Shown here piece by piece: positions 25,843-34,264 of a stretch of 37,344 nucleotides of DNA (position 1 is the stretch's first letter; every line of letters starts with the position of its first letter). The notes below the pieces were generated by a model that searched no databases, had not been told where the DNA came from, and worked only from the letters and a program-made list of their open reading frames with translations. The stretch comes from an uncultured Synergistales bacterium (GTDB lineage Bacteria; Synergistota; Synergistia; Synergistales; Aminobacteriaceae): the NCBI GenBank assembly GCA_905235395.1, contig CAJOLN010000027.1:1-37344 (forward strand), given 5' to 3'. The position numbers were made by a program, and so were the translations under genes.

Positions 25843-26528
25843 CCGTAATACGCATTAGCTCCGTGCTTTCTCAGATAGTGCTTATCTAAGATATACTGCG
25901 GAGCTTCATTTGCATTTGCATCAATCGTTACCGTGTACATTGCCATCTTCGCAATTTCTTCCAACACTACCGCATGATACACTGCCTGCTTTGAATTTTT
26001 TCCCCAAGTGAACAACCCATGACTGCGGCATATTACTCCTGGTACTGCAACAGGGTCTAGCTTCTGATTCATGAATGTCTCTACGATAACTTTTCCTGTG
26101 TTCATTTCGTAATCTTCATTCACTTCTTCGGGCGTTAAGTTTCGTGTGCATGGAACGCTTCCGTAAAAATAATCTGCGTGCGTAGTTCCGTAACATGGAA
26201 TGCTCTTTCCAGTTTGAGCCCACGCTGTTGCATATGAACTATGCGTGTGAACTATCCCTCCGATTTTCGGAAATGCCTTGTAGAGTTCAACATGTGTCTT
26301 TGTGTCAGAAGACGGCTTTAGATTTCCTTCTACAACTTTATTATTCAGGTCAACAATAACAAGAGCGTCAGGAGTTAATTCTTCATACTTAACCCCTGAC
26401 GGCTTTATCACTACGAGACCTTTATCACGATCTATACCGCTTGCATTTCCCCACGTGTATAAAACTAACTTTCGTTCGGGAAGTTCCATGTTTGAACGGT
26501 ATACTTCTTCTCGTAAATCTTCTAACAT
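25824..26528 (-). CDS. araD: L-ribulose-5-phosphate 4-epimerase
   Basis: AraD converts L-ribulose 5-phosphate to D-xylulose 5-phosphate, the last dedicated step of L-arabinose breakdown. ATG 26528 gives about 234 residues, the usual size; the longer reading from 26543 is unlikely. Zinc ligands appear as HTHSSYATAWAQ and, near the C-terminus, SHGLFTWG. The substrate region NASGIDRDKGLVVIKPSGV is near residues 28-46. The start codon overlaps the araA stop (ATGTTAG), so translation is coupled to araA. Its 3' end overlaps galM on the other strand. Confidence 0.95.
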   Translation of the reverse strand: MLEDLREEVYRSNMELPERKLVLYTWGNASGIDRDKGLVVIKPSGVKYEELTPDALVIVDLNNKVVEGNLKPSSDTKTHVELYKAFPKIGGIVHTHSSYATAWAQTGKSIPCYGTTHADYFYGSVPCTRNLTPEEVNEDYEMNTGKVIVETFMNQKLDPVAVPGVICRSHGLFTWGKNSKQAVYHAVVLEEIAKMAMYTVTIDANANEAPQYILDKHYLRKHGANAYYGQRENL

Positions 26529-28003
26529 GACTTCAGCTTCCACACTATATCTGACAGGAACAGATCTTGTTCTAGTGCTTCTACTGTTGTGTCTTTTCCG
26601 ATGTGAACAAATTCAATGTCCATTATTCGCGCCCAATCACGCATTTGTTCAGCGTCAACATCATATGAAAGAACAGTATGATGTGCTCCGCCTGCGAGTA
26701 CCCAGCATTCAATACCTGTTGTGAGATTCGGAAGTGCTTTCCACATTACGCGTGCAACAGGGAGATTAGGCATTGGGTAAATCGGTTTCACACATTCGAT
26801 GTCCTGACAGATTAAGCGTAAACGTCCTCCCATATCGATCAGGCTCAATACTACTGCTTTACCTTCATGGCCTTCAAATACGATTCTTGCAGGGTCTTCC
26901 CTGTCTCCGATTCCAAGATGATGAACTTCAATTCGTGGTCTTTCAGCCGCAACTGAAGGACATACTTCGAGCATGTGTGCACCTAAGCTGTATTCTTTAC
27001 CTTCGGCGAGGTTGTACGTGTAATCCTCCATAAATGCAGTTCCGCCCTTCTGGCCTTCAGTCATGAATTTTATGATTGCAGTCATTCCTGAAACCTTCCA
27101 GTCTCCTTCTGCACCATATCCGTAACCTGACGCGAGCAAGTGCTGTGTTGCGAGTCCGGGTAACTGCTTCATGCCATAAAGATTCTGAAACGTGTTCGAG
27201 AATGCACAGCAGCCTTCAGCATCAAGCATTTTCTTCATTGCAATTTCTTCACGTGCTTGATAGCGAATCGCTTCAATGTTATCGGTTGCAATGTCATAGA
27301 GTGATTCATATTCCTTCATGAGAGCGTCAACTTCTGATTCACTCACTAAATTTATTTCTTCAGCGAGCGTACCTACAGGCCAAGTATTAACCTGCCAGCC
27401 GAGTTTCATCTGAACCTCTACCTTGTCGCCTTCCGTTACTGCAACTTCACGCATGTTATCCCCGAAACGCATTATCTTTAATGTCTTTGAGAATTCAACA
27501 CCTGCTGCTGCTCTCATCCATTTTCCGATACGTTTCTGAACATCTTCATTCTGCCAGTAACCCGCGATAATTTTTCTGGGCTTACGAAGTCTCGCACCAA
27601 TGAATCCATGTTCACGGTCTCCATGTGCCGCCTGATTGAGATTCATGAAATCCATATCGATCTCTTCATTCGGAATTTCAAGATTGTACTGCGTTGCTAA
27701 ATGACACCATGCCTTCTGTAATCCTTCGAGGCCGTTTATCCACATCTTTGACGGGCTGAATGTATGACACCACGTTATGATACCTGCACATTTCGTATCA
27801 TAATTTGCTTCACGCACAACATCGGTAATCTCCTTATTGGTCTTGGCCGTAACCTTATATACCAATTTGCATGGAAGATTGCCAGACGCATTGAGCTTGT
27901 CTGTCATTTCCTGTGCACGTTCCGCTACTGTCTCTAATACTTCAGTCCCATAAAGATACTGACTGCCGACCACAAACCAGAATTCATAATCTCGTATGCT
28001 CAA
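26522..28003 (-). CDS. araA: L-arabinose isomerase
   Basis: AraA converts L-arabinose to L-ribulose with a manganese ion. The 493-residue length fits. Recognisable stretches are FWFVVGSQYLYG at the N-terminus, GIITWCHTFSPSKMWINGL near residue 75, MDFMNLNQAAHGDREHGFI with metal-binding residues, and CWVLAGGAHHTVLSY near the C-terminus. The start is TTG at 28003 with AAGGAGAG ten bases upstream, one base after the transaldolase stop. Order and spacing make it the fourth gene of a tkt-araB-tal-araA-araD operon. Confidence 0.97.
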   Translation of the reverse strand: MSIRDYEFWFVVGSQYLYGTEVLETVAERAQEMTDKLNASGNLPCKLVYKVTAKTNKEITDVVREANYDTKCAGIITWCHTFSPSKMWINGLEGLQKAWCHLATQYNLEIPNEEIDMDFMNLNQAAHGDREHGFIGARLRKPRKIIAGYWQNEDVQKRIGKWMRAAAGVEFSKTLKIMRFGDNMREVAVTEGDKVEVQMKLGWQVNTWPVGTLAEEINLVSESEVDALMKEYESLYDIATDNIEAIRYQAREEIAMKKMLDAEGCCAFSNTFQNLYGMKQLPGLATQHLLASGYGYGAEGDWKVSGMTAIIKFMTEGQKGGTAFMEDYTYNLAEGKEYSLGAHMLEVCPSVAAERPRIEVHHLGIGDREDPARIVFEGHEGKAVVLSLIDMGGRLRLICQDIECVKPIYPMPNLPVARVMWKALPNLTTGIECWVLAGGAHHTVLSYDVDAEQMRDWARIMDIEFVHIGKDTTVEALEQDLFLSDIVWKLKSC

Positions 28004-28004
28004 A

Positions 28005-29048
28005 CTATTTTGTCTCTCCTTTTGATTTTGTCTCTATTGATTTCATAAGCGATTCAAATGCCGCATTGAATGATTTCAATCCGTCTTCAAGAAGTTTTGT
28101 GTACACCGCATCAATATCAATGCCGAGTTCCTTTACACGCTTCATATCTTCACGTGCTTCTTCAAGACCTTTCTCTATCGTAAGCTCTGAATGTCCGTGA
28201 TTCAGGAATGCCTCAAGTGTTGCAGGAGGAACTGTATTGACAGTATCAGCCGCAACTATCTCCTCAATGTATTTCACATCAGAATACGCTTTGTTCTTCG
28301 TGCCTGTACTTGCCCATAACGGACGCTGTACCTGTTCTGCACCTTCAAAGAGCTTTTTGAATTCTTCATACATCAATTTGATTCCGTCTACTGCGATTCG
28401 TCCCTGCAATGACGGTGCACTCTTCTCAGACAGCAATTTATCTACTGCACCGTCAACACGGCTCACAAATACAGAAGCTACTGAATGTGCTTTGCCTCCC
28501 CGTTTCGTTCCTTCAATGTATGCTTTTGCAACTTCAACATACTGTTCAGGTGAGAATATCAAAGTTGAATTCACGTTTACGTTTGACGCTATGCATTCTG
28601 TAAGTGCTGAAATGCCTTCGGGTGTTGCAGGAATTTTTATCATTACGTTCGGACGATTCAATAATGCAAACAATCTTTTTGCTTCGCTTATTGTTGTCTC
28701 ACGGTCTGACGCGATCAACGGATTCACTTCGAGACTCACATAACCGTCTACTGCCTTCGTCTGATAGTACACAGGACGCAGAATATCAGCCGCAGCTCCA
28801 ACTTCCTCAAGCGTTAATATTTCATAAATTTCTGCTGTCGTCTTTCCTGCCTTTGAGAATGATGCAATCTTTTCATCATAATCTGATGTCTTCGCAATCG
28901 CATTCTCAAATATTGAAGGGTTCGTTGTTACTCCTGTTACTCCTTCGTTGATCCAGCGTTCGAGTCCGCCTGACGCAATTAACTCACGGCTTATGTAATC
29001 GAGCCATATACTTTGACCCAGTTCATAAAGTTCATGTATATGTGTCAT
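28005..29048 (-). CDS. tal: transaldolase
   Basis: Transaldolase moves a dihydroxyacetone unit between sugar phosphates in the non-oxidative pentose phosphate pathway. The 347-residue protein belongs to the longer transaldolase type: QSIWLDYISRELI, then GVTGVTTNPSIFENAI near residues 37-51, the Schiff-base lysine K138 in NVMIKIPAT, and RPLWASTGTKNKAYSD. An AAGGTGA ribosome site precedes ATG 29048. It lies in the arabinose operon between the kinase and araA, where it would recycle the xylulose 5-phosphate made by AraD together with transketolase. Confidence 0.95.
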   Translation of the reverse strand: MTHIHELYELGQSIWLDYISRELIASGGLERWINEGVTGVTTNPSIFENAIAKTSDYDEKIASFSKAGKTTAEIYEILTLEEVGAAADILRPVYYQTKAVDGYVSLEVNPLIASDRETTISEAKRLFALLNRPNVMIKIPATPEGISALTECIASNVNVNSTLIFSPEQYVEVAKAYIEGTKRGGKAHSVASVFVSRVDGAVDKLLSEKSAPSLQGRIAVDGIKLMYEEFKKLFEGAEQVQRPLWASTGTKNKAYSDVKYIEEIVAADTVNTVPPATLEAFLNHGHSELTIEKGLEEAREDMKRVKELGIDIDAVYTKLLEDGLKSFNAAFESLMKSIETKSKGETK

Positions 29049-29057
29049 GATTTCACC

Positions 29058-30653
29058 TTACCATTTCATTGCTTCTATTGCTGACTTCTCAATTTCGAGA
29101 CCAGCAACGTAATGCTTCATGAATTCCTCAAAGCCTTTCACATCTTCGGGGTCTGGTTTCACGACATCGCCGGTTAATTCCTTGAACACTCTCTGATTCA
29201 GATAGTCCTCAAGTTTTCCTGTCTTCTTACCGTCAGCCAGGTATGCCGCAAGCAATGCTATTCCCCATGCACCGCCTTCACTTGCTGTTGACATTACGCT
29301 CACTGGTGAATTCACTGCTGCCGCAAGGAACTTCTGCATGACTAACGGTGTCTTGAATAATCCGCCGTGTCCCATGAGCATATCAAGTTTCACGCCTTCA
29401 TCTTTGAGGAGAATATCCATTCCCAGTTTGACCGCTCCCAATGACGTATAGAGATTCACTCTCATGAAGTTCGCAAGATTGAATTTGCTGTTAGTTGTGC
29501 GTGCGAATAACGGCCTGCCCTCATTGATGAACGTGATGTTCTCTCCGCTGTAATATCCGAATGCTAACAGTCCTCCGCAATCTGCATCTCCCTTCAGTGC
29601 GTGATTGTAGAGTTTGCTGAAGAGTTCACCTGTTCCGCATTTCACTCCCATTAATCCGCAGAATTCCTTGAACATTTCTACCCATGCATTAAGATCTGTA
29701 GTTCCGTTATTCGCGTGAGACATTGCGCAGGGGAAGCCTGAAGGTGTAGTGACCATATCAATCTCACGATGAAGTTTCGACAACTGACGTTCAAGAACAA
29801 CCATTGCGAATATGCTCGTGCCTGCTGAAAGATTTCCTGTTCGTGGTGCAACTGAATTCGTTGCTGTCATTCCCGTACCTGCATCACCTTCGGGAGGACA
29901 CATAGGAATTCCGGCCTTCAATGTTCCTGTTTCGTCGAGAAGTGCTGCTCCTTCTGCTGTTAGTGATCCTGCATCATCACCTGCAACTAATACCTTCGGG
30001 AATACTTCACGTATCTTCTGAGTGTATCCTGCTTTGGCCATGAGAGCATCAAATTTATCTGCCATTCCCGCATCATAATCAAGTGCATTTGAATCAATTG
30101 GGAACATTCCTGCCGCATCACCGACACCGATAACTTTCTTTCCAGTCAGCTTGTAGTGCATGTACGCCGCGAGTGTGAATACTGAAGCAACATTCTTCAC
30201 ATGCTCTTCACCGTCGAGAACTCTCTGATACAGGTGCGCCGCTGACCACCTAAGTGGAACGTTGAAGTCAAAAAGTTCAGTGAGAATATCTGCCGCCTGA
30301 GTCGTGTTTGTATTTCTCCATGTCTGGAAGGGAGCAAGCTGTTTATCATTTTTATCGAGGGCAATATAACCATGCATCATTGCACTTACTCCTATTGCTC
30401 CGAATGTTGTAGGTGTTACTCCGTATTTCGCTTCAACTTCTTTTCTCAGTGATGAGTAGCATGAACGAAGTCCTGCGTCTACATCTGCGAGGTCATAAGT
30501 CCATACACCATTGATGAACTTGTTCTCCCACTCATGAAAACCTGATGCTAATACATGGCCGTCATAATCAATGAGAACTCCCTTAATTCTTGTTGAACCA
30601 AATTCAATTCCAAGTGCTGTTTTTCCCTGCGCAATTAATTCTTTCGCTTCCAT
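29058..30653 (-). CDS. araB: FGGY carbohydrate kinase, probable L-ribulokinase
   Basis: This 531-residue FGGY-family kinase phosphorylates a ketose or polyol with ATP. It shows the phosphate-1 motif GIEFGSTRIKGVLID near residues 14-28, the active-site region QTWRNTNTTQAADIL, SAGTSIFAMV, and the C-terminal STASEGGAWGIALLAAYL. Context (araA and araD on the same transcript) indicates L-ribulose 5-phosphate production. The sequence does not look like the classical proteobacterial AraB and may belong to the non-orthologous ribulokinase branch, so xylulokinase activity cannot be excluded. It starts at ATG 30653, five bases after tkt, behind AGGGGG. Confidence 0.85.
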   Translation of the reverse strand: MEAKELIAQGKTALGIEFGSTRIKGVLIDYDGHVLASGFHEWENKFINGVWTYDLADVDAGLRSCYSSLRKEVEAKYGVTPTTFGAIGVSAMMHGYIALDKNDKQLAPFQTWRNTNTTQAADILTELFDFNVPLRWSAAHLYQRVLDGEEHVKNVASVFTLAAYMHYKLTGKKVIGVGDAAGMFPIDSNALDYDAGMADKFDALMAKAGYTQKIREVFPKVLVAGDDAGSLTAEGAALLDETGTLKAGIPMCPPEGDAGTGMTATNSVAPRTGNLSAGTSIFAMVVLERQLSKLHREIDMVTTPSGFPCAMSHANNGTTDLNAWVEMFKEFCGLMGVKCGTGELFSKLYNHALKGDADCGGLLAFGYYSGENITFINEGRPLFARTTNSKFNLANFMRVNLYTSLGAVKLGMDILLKDEGVKLDMLMGHGGLFKTPLVMQKFLAAAVNSPVSVMSTASEGGAWGIALLAAYLADGKKTGKLEDYLNQRVFKELTGDVVKPDPEDVKGFEEFMKHYVAGLEIEKSAIEAMKW

Positions 30654-30657
30654 TTTG

Positions 30658-32571
30658 TTACCCCCTTAACTGCATAAACTCTTTCGCGATTCCCTCTGCT
30701 GATATTCCCATATCCGCACGTACCGCGTCTGATGTTCCAGATGCTCCGTAATGATTCACTCCGAGCGTCTTCACTTTCGGCAATGCAATTCCGTTTCTCA
30801 CTGCCTCAAGCAACATGATTGCTCCCATTCCTGTATTAACGTTATGGTCTTCTACTGTGACGATTGGCCCACATGCTGCTGCTTCTTTCAATGCGTTCAT
30901 GTCTGGCACTAAAGGAGATGATACCGCGTAAACATTCACTGAGAGGTTGTTAGCTTCTGCCGCCTGAACTGCAAGCTGTGCCATGTAGCCAAGTGCAAAT
31001 ATGCTTCCGTCATTTCCTGAACGCAGTTTTACCGCCTCACCGTATTTGAATTCGTAATCTCCTGCGAATTCCTTCAGACCGTCTACTTTGCTTCGTCCTA
31101 CCGCCATGCAGATATCTCCAGGTGTCTTTAACATCCAGCGCGTTGCTCTGTCAGTCTGATTCGGATCAACAGGAACGACTAACTTCCAGCCGAACATATT
31201 GCGCATTAGGCCAACGTAATCTATGCACTGATGTGTTTTGCCGTCTTCTCCGACATCAAGCCCAACGTGAGTTAAAACTGTCTTGTTGCCTGCGAGATTA
31301 ATATCGTTGAGCCTCTGCTGATTGTAGACTTCATCGATTCCGAATACGCCGAACTCTGCCCATAATGAAACTACACCTGCTATGCTTGCTGTTCCCGACA
31401 TCGTTGCAACGTTGTGTTCCTGAATTCCAGATTGAACATACCATTCCGGGCAATTTTTACTGAATGCACCAGTCATTACTGAAGGGTGAAGGTCACAATC
31501 GAAAACGAGAATCGGAGTTTTGCCTTCAACTTTGTAATTTAATTTGCCAACATCTGCGAGTGCCTTTCCAAATGCTCCGCGATTATCTGAAATCTTTTTG
31601 CCTTCGTAGTTGAACGGTGTACCTGTATCAAGTGAAGGTGCAGGAGGATACACTACTGTTCTGCCTTTGCTTACTGGAGGTGTCTTTCTTCGTTCGAGTG
31701 CTTTCGTGAGCGTGTCAGGGGATTCACCGAGACCTTCAACTATTGCGTTATAGTCTTCAACTGCTGGAGGCTTTCCGTGATACGTAGCTACACCTTCCAT
31801 TATGCCGCCGTATTTCCCCATTACTGTTTTGCACATTAAGACCGTTGGCTTTCCGTGAGTTCCTGCCGCCTTCAATGCGTCATAGAGTGCACTGAATGAA
31901 TGACCGTCAACTTCAATTGCTTCCCAACCGTCAGCTTCCCATAGTGCTTTAATGTTGCAGGGCATGATTTCCTTACGTAAACCTGAAAGCTGAATATCGT
32001 TCCAGTCGATTAACGCAACAAGTCCCGTAAGATTTTCTTTCACAGCAGTACGTCTTGCCTCTGCTAATTGTCCTTTGGTCTGTCCTCCGTCACCCATGAG
32101 AACATATACGCGTCCTTTATGACCGGTTGCTCTCTGTGCGAGTGCGAAGCCTGCTCCTGCTGATAAACCCTGTCCCAAGTTTCCTGTTCCCCAATCGATG
32201 CCGGGTATTTCGCGTTCAACATGGCCTTGAAAGATTGAGCCGCAATTTCTGAAATGACTCATTACATCATCACGGTCAATGAATCCCCATTCACTTAACG
32301 CCGCGTATACTCCTGCGCTTGTGTGTCCGTGTGATACGACTACATAATCACGTTTCGTGTCATTGCAGTTTGCAGGTGTTAGGTCTGCAACTCCGTAAAC
32401 TGTCATGAACATTTCCATTGATGAGAATGCTCCGCCTGGATGTCCGCTCTTGGCCGCAGATACCATTGTGAGAGCAGCAACTCGTGCACGCTTGGCAGAT
32501 TCTTCGAGTAAAGTTATCTGTTCATCGGATAGATGATCCTGCGGGAATTTATTTAGTCTCGGTAAAGACAT
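30658..32571 (-). CDS. tkt: transketolase (single-chain)
   Basis: Transketolase transfers two-carbon units between sugar phosphates using thiamine diphosphate. The 637-residue chain contains both halves. The N-terminal part has SAAKSGHPGGAFSSME and the TPP-binding GDGGQTKGQLAEARR. The C-terminal part has IQEHNVATMSGTASIAG and DVGEDGKTHQCIDYVG. The usual TPP motif ends in Asn; here the spacing is somewhat different, as in other variants. It is the first gene of the arabinose operon, from ATG 32571 behind a modest AAAGGGCG ribosome site, and closes the route to fructose 6-phosphate and glyceraldehyde 3-phosphate. Confidence 0.94.
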   Translation of the reverse strand: MSLPRLNKFPQDHLSDEQITLLEESAKRARVAALTMVSAAKSGHPGGAFSSMEMFMTVYGVADLTPANCNDTKRDYVVVSHGHTSAGVYAALSEWGFIDRDDVMSHFRNCGSIFQGHVEREIPGIDWGTGNLGQGLSAGAGFALAQRATGHKGRVYVLMGDGGQTKGQLAEARRTAVKENLTGLVALIDWNDIQLSGLRKEIMPCNIKALWEADGWEAIEVDGHSFSALYDALKAAGTHGKPTVLMCKTVMGKYGGIMEGVATYHGKPPAVEDYNAIVEGLGESPDTLTKALERRKTPPVSKGRTVVYPPAPSLDTGTPFNYEGKKISDNRGAFGKALADVGKLNYKVEGKTPILVFDCDLHPSVMTGAFSKNCPEWYVQSGIQEHNVATMSGTASIAGVVSLWAEFGVFGIDEVYNQQRLNDINLAGNKTVLTHVGLDVGEDGKTHQCIDYVGLMRNMFGWKLVVPVDPNQTDRATRWMLKTPGDICMAVGRSKVDGLKEFAGDYEFKYGEAVKLRSGNDGSIFALGYMAQLAVQAAEANNLSVNVYAVSSPLVPDMNALKEAAACGPIVTVEDHNVNTGMGAIMLLEAVRNGIALPKVKTLGVNHYGASGTSDAVRADMGISAEGIAKEFMQLRG

Positions 32572-32655
32572 AAAATTTTCACGCCCTTTTTTTTATGATT
32601 TTGATTCTGGAAAAATATGATGAGAATATTTTATCAAGCACTTCACTTTATCGCA

Positions 32656-33825
32656 CTAGTAAATACATGAAAAAATTATAGTTCTCAAAGCATCTATGAA
32701 ATCATCAACATCATCACGTGAATTGAAATATCCAGGTGAAACTCTCAATGCTCCCTGAGGAAATGTATTCAGCGTTTTATGTGCAGAAGGTGCACAATGC
32801 AAACCCGGCCTCGTCTCGAATCCTGAACGTGAAAGTTCATCAGCTAATATCCCGTTATCAATTCCACGAACGTTGAATGCGAATACAGATACACGATTAT
32901 TCATGTCATGTCTTCCTGAAAGAATTACATCATCAATCTCAAGTAATTTCTCAAGCAGATATTCGCCTGTCATGCGTTCATGTTCAGCGATATTTTTTAT
33001 GCCTGTATCATTGAGCCATTGAAGTGCGGCATTAAGTCCAGCAATGCCTGGAAGATTAGGTGTCCCTGATTCAAATTTATCGGGCAAATCTTCGGGCTGA
33101 GTTTCAAGATGTGAATAGCTGCCTGTTCCGCCGGTTATGATTGGCTGAACACATGATGCAAATTCAGGAGACCATATGATTCCGCCTGTACCCTGAGGCC
33201 CCATTAAGCCCTTATGACCAGTGAAACATAAAGCTGAAAGTTTCAGTTCAGATACATTTATATCAATCAGTCCTGCTGTCTGTGCAGTATCGACTACAAG
33301 AGGCACATTGTATTTCATGCATAGCTCTGCAATCTCATTCAATGGCTGAATAGTTCCGCATACATTGCTTGCATGTGATATTACTGCGAGATTGTATTTG
33401 TGATTCATCAATGCGTATTCAAAGTCTGAAGGATTCAACCTGCCTTCTGAATCTGCATTTATCACTTCAACATTCACACCTGAACTTTCAATTGCTCTCA
33501 GCGGACGCATAACAGCATTATGTTCCATTGAAGATGTAATCACGCTCATTCCCTTATGAAGATAACCTCTAAGTACGATATTCAATGCCTCAGTTATATT
33601 TGATGTGAACGTGACAAAAAGGGGATTTGCATTTTCGTAGCCTCCGAACAAATTTGCAAGTTTAACCCTGCAATCTAAAATCATATTCATAGTTTCCATA
33701 TCGCGGGCAGAAGATGTTCCTCTTGATGAATTTGCTCCTCCGTTCAACATGAAATCACGTACAGCATTACTAACACATTCGGGCTTTGGCCAAGAAGTAG
33801 CGGCATTATTGAAATAGCAAGACAT
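32656..33825 (-). CDS. cysteine desulfurase-like aminotransferase class V (selenium-locus type)
   Basis: This PLP enzyme of 389 residues belongs to the cysteine desulfurase family that takes sulfur (or selenium) from cysteine (or selenocysteine). The PLP lysine is K205 in CFTGHKGLMGP, the Asp partner is in VVDTAQTAG, and the active-site cysteine is C344 in RPGLHCAPSAH. The N-terminus YFNNAATSWPKP is typical of the subgroup related to Enterococcus EF2568, which accompanies selenium-dependent hydroxylase and YedE/YedF genes. It diverges from selC and stands near yedF and yedE, so I infer a role in selenium mobilisation rather than iron-sulfur assembly. No scaffold gene (sufU, iscU) is beside it. 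Confidence 0.88.
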   Translation of the reverse strand: MSCYFNNAATSWPKPECVSNAVRDFMLNGGANSSRGTSSARDMETMNMILDCRVKLANLFGGYENANPLFVTFTSNITEALNIVLRGYLHKGMSVITSSMEHNAVMRPLRAIESSGVNVEVINADSEGRLNPSDFEYALMNHKYNLAVISHASNVCGTIQPLNEIAELCMKYNVPLVVDTAQTAGLIDINVSELKLSALCFTGHKGLMGPQGTGGIIWSPEFASCVQPIITGGTGSYSHLETQPEDLPDKFESGTPNLPGIAGLNAALQWLNDTGIKNIAEHERMTGEYLLEKLLEIDDVILSGRHDMNNRVSVFAFNVRGIDNGILADELSRSGFETRPGLHCAPSAHKTLNTFPQGALRVSPGYFNSRDDVDDFIDALRTIIFSCIY

Positions 33826-33845
33826 GAAACGAAATCACTTCCTGA

Positions 33846-33875
33846 TTGCATAGATAGAGGTGCATACATTATAAT
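33846..33875 (+). promoter_or_regulatory. promoter of selC
   Basis: TTGCAT (33846-33851), an 18-base spacer and a perfect TATAAT (33870-33875) lie just upstream of the selenocysteine tRNA on the plus strand. Transcription would begin a few bases before the tRNA 5' end. Confidence 0.65.
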
Positions 33876-33887
33876 TCATAACATTAG

Positions 33888-33985
33888 GGGGGCGAGATTT
33901 GTCTGGTGACAGGCTCAGGCTTCAAACCTGAAGAGGGGTGGTTTAAGCTGTCTCTGGTGGGTTCGATTCCCACACGCTTCCGCCA
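33888..33985 (+). tRNA. selC: selenocysteine tRNA (anticodon UCA)
   Basis: A 98-base tRNA with the features of bacterial tRNA-Sec. The acceptor arm pairs GGGGGCG with CGCTTCC (two G-T pairs), with an eighth A-A position. A six-base D stem (TTTGTC with GACAGG) closes a short TGGT loop. The anticodon stem TCAGG/CCTGA carries CTTCAAA, so the anticodon is TCA. A long variable arm follows, then a T arm GTGGG-TTCGATT-CCCAC and an encoded G discriminator plus CCA end. The length, D stem and UCA anticodon rule out an ordinary Ser tRNA. It shows the organism inserts selenocysteine at UGA, although selA, selB and selD are not in this window. Confidence 0.95.
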
Positions 33986-33986
33986 T

Positions 33987-34025
33987 AAAAAATCCCTGCC
34001 GACTACTTAAATCATCAACAGGGAT
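33987..34025 (-). terminator. terminator of the yedE-yedF operon
   Basis: On the minus strand ATCCCTG (34019-34025) pairs with CAGGGAT (33992-33998) across a 20-base loop and is followed by six T residues (33987-33992). It lies just past the yedF stop. The same hairpin may also end selC transcription from the other side, but there it lacks a T run. Confidence 0.7.
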
Positions 34026-34039
34026 ATCAAATTCACTTC

Positions 34040-34258
34040 TTACTTCTCAAGAATAACTTTATATCCGCCATCGCGTTCCTCTGTGCTGACCTTCCAGCCT
34101 TTATTACCTGCATAACGTGATACATTGTTTCTTGATGTCGCAGTATCAACGAGAACCTCAACACGTCCTGATGAAATTTCTGACAGTGCCTTCTTAGTGA
34201 GCATGACAGGCTGAGGACATGAAAGCCCCGACGCATTGACCGTAATAACATCACTCAT
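34040..34258 (-). CDS. yedF: TusA/SirA-like protein YedF (selenium metabolism)
   Basis: This 72-residue protein of the TusA/SirA/YedF family has the family signature GLSCPQPVMLTKKAL near residues 11-25, with the conserved Cys14 and CPxP. Small TusA-like proteins carry sulfur as a persulfide (or selenium as a perselenide) between enzymes. It lies six bases after the YedE gene with an AGGGGG ribosome site, so the two are cotranscribed. Its neighbours (cysteine desulfurase-like enzyme, selC, YedE) support a role in selenium transfer. It lacks the C-terminal DsrE-like extension found in longer selenium-associated YedF proteins. Confidence 0.88.
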   Translation of the reverse strand: MSDVITVNASGLSCPQPVMLTKKALSEISSGRVEVLVDTATSRNNVSRYAGNKGWKVSTEERDGGYKVILEK

Positions 34259-34264
34259 GAAAGA

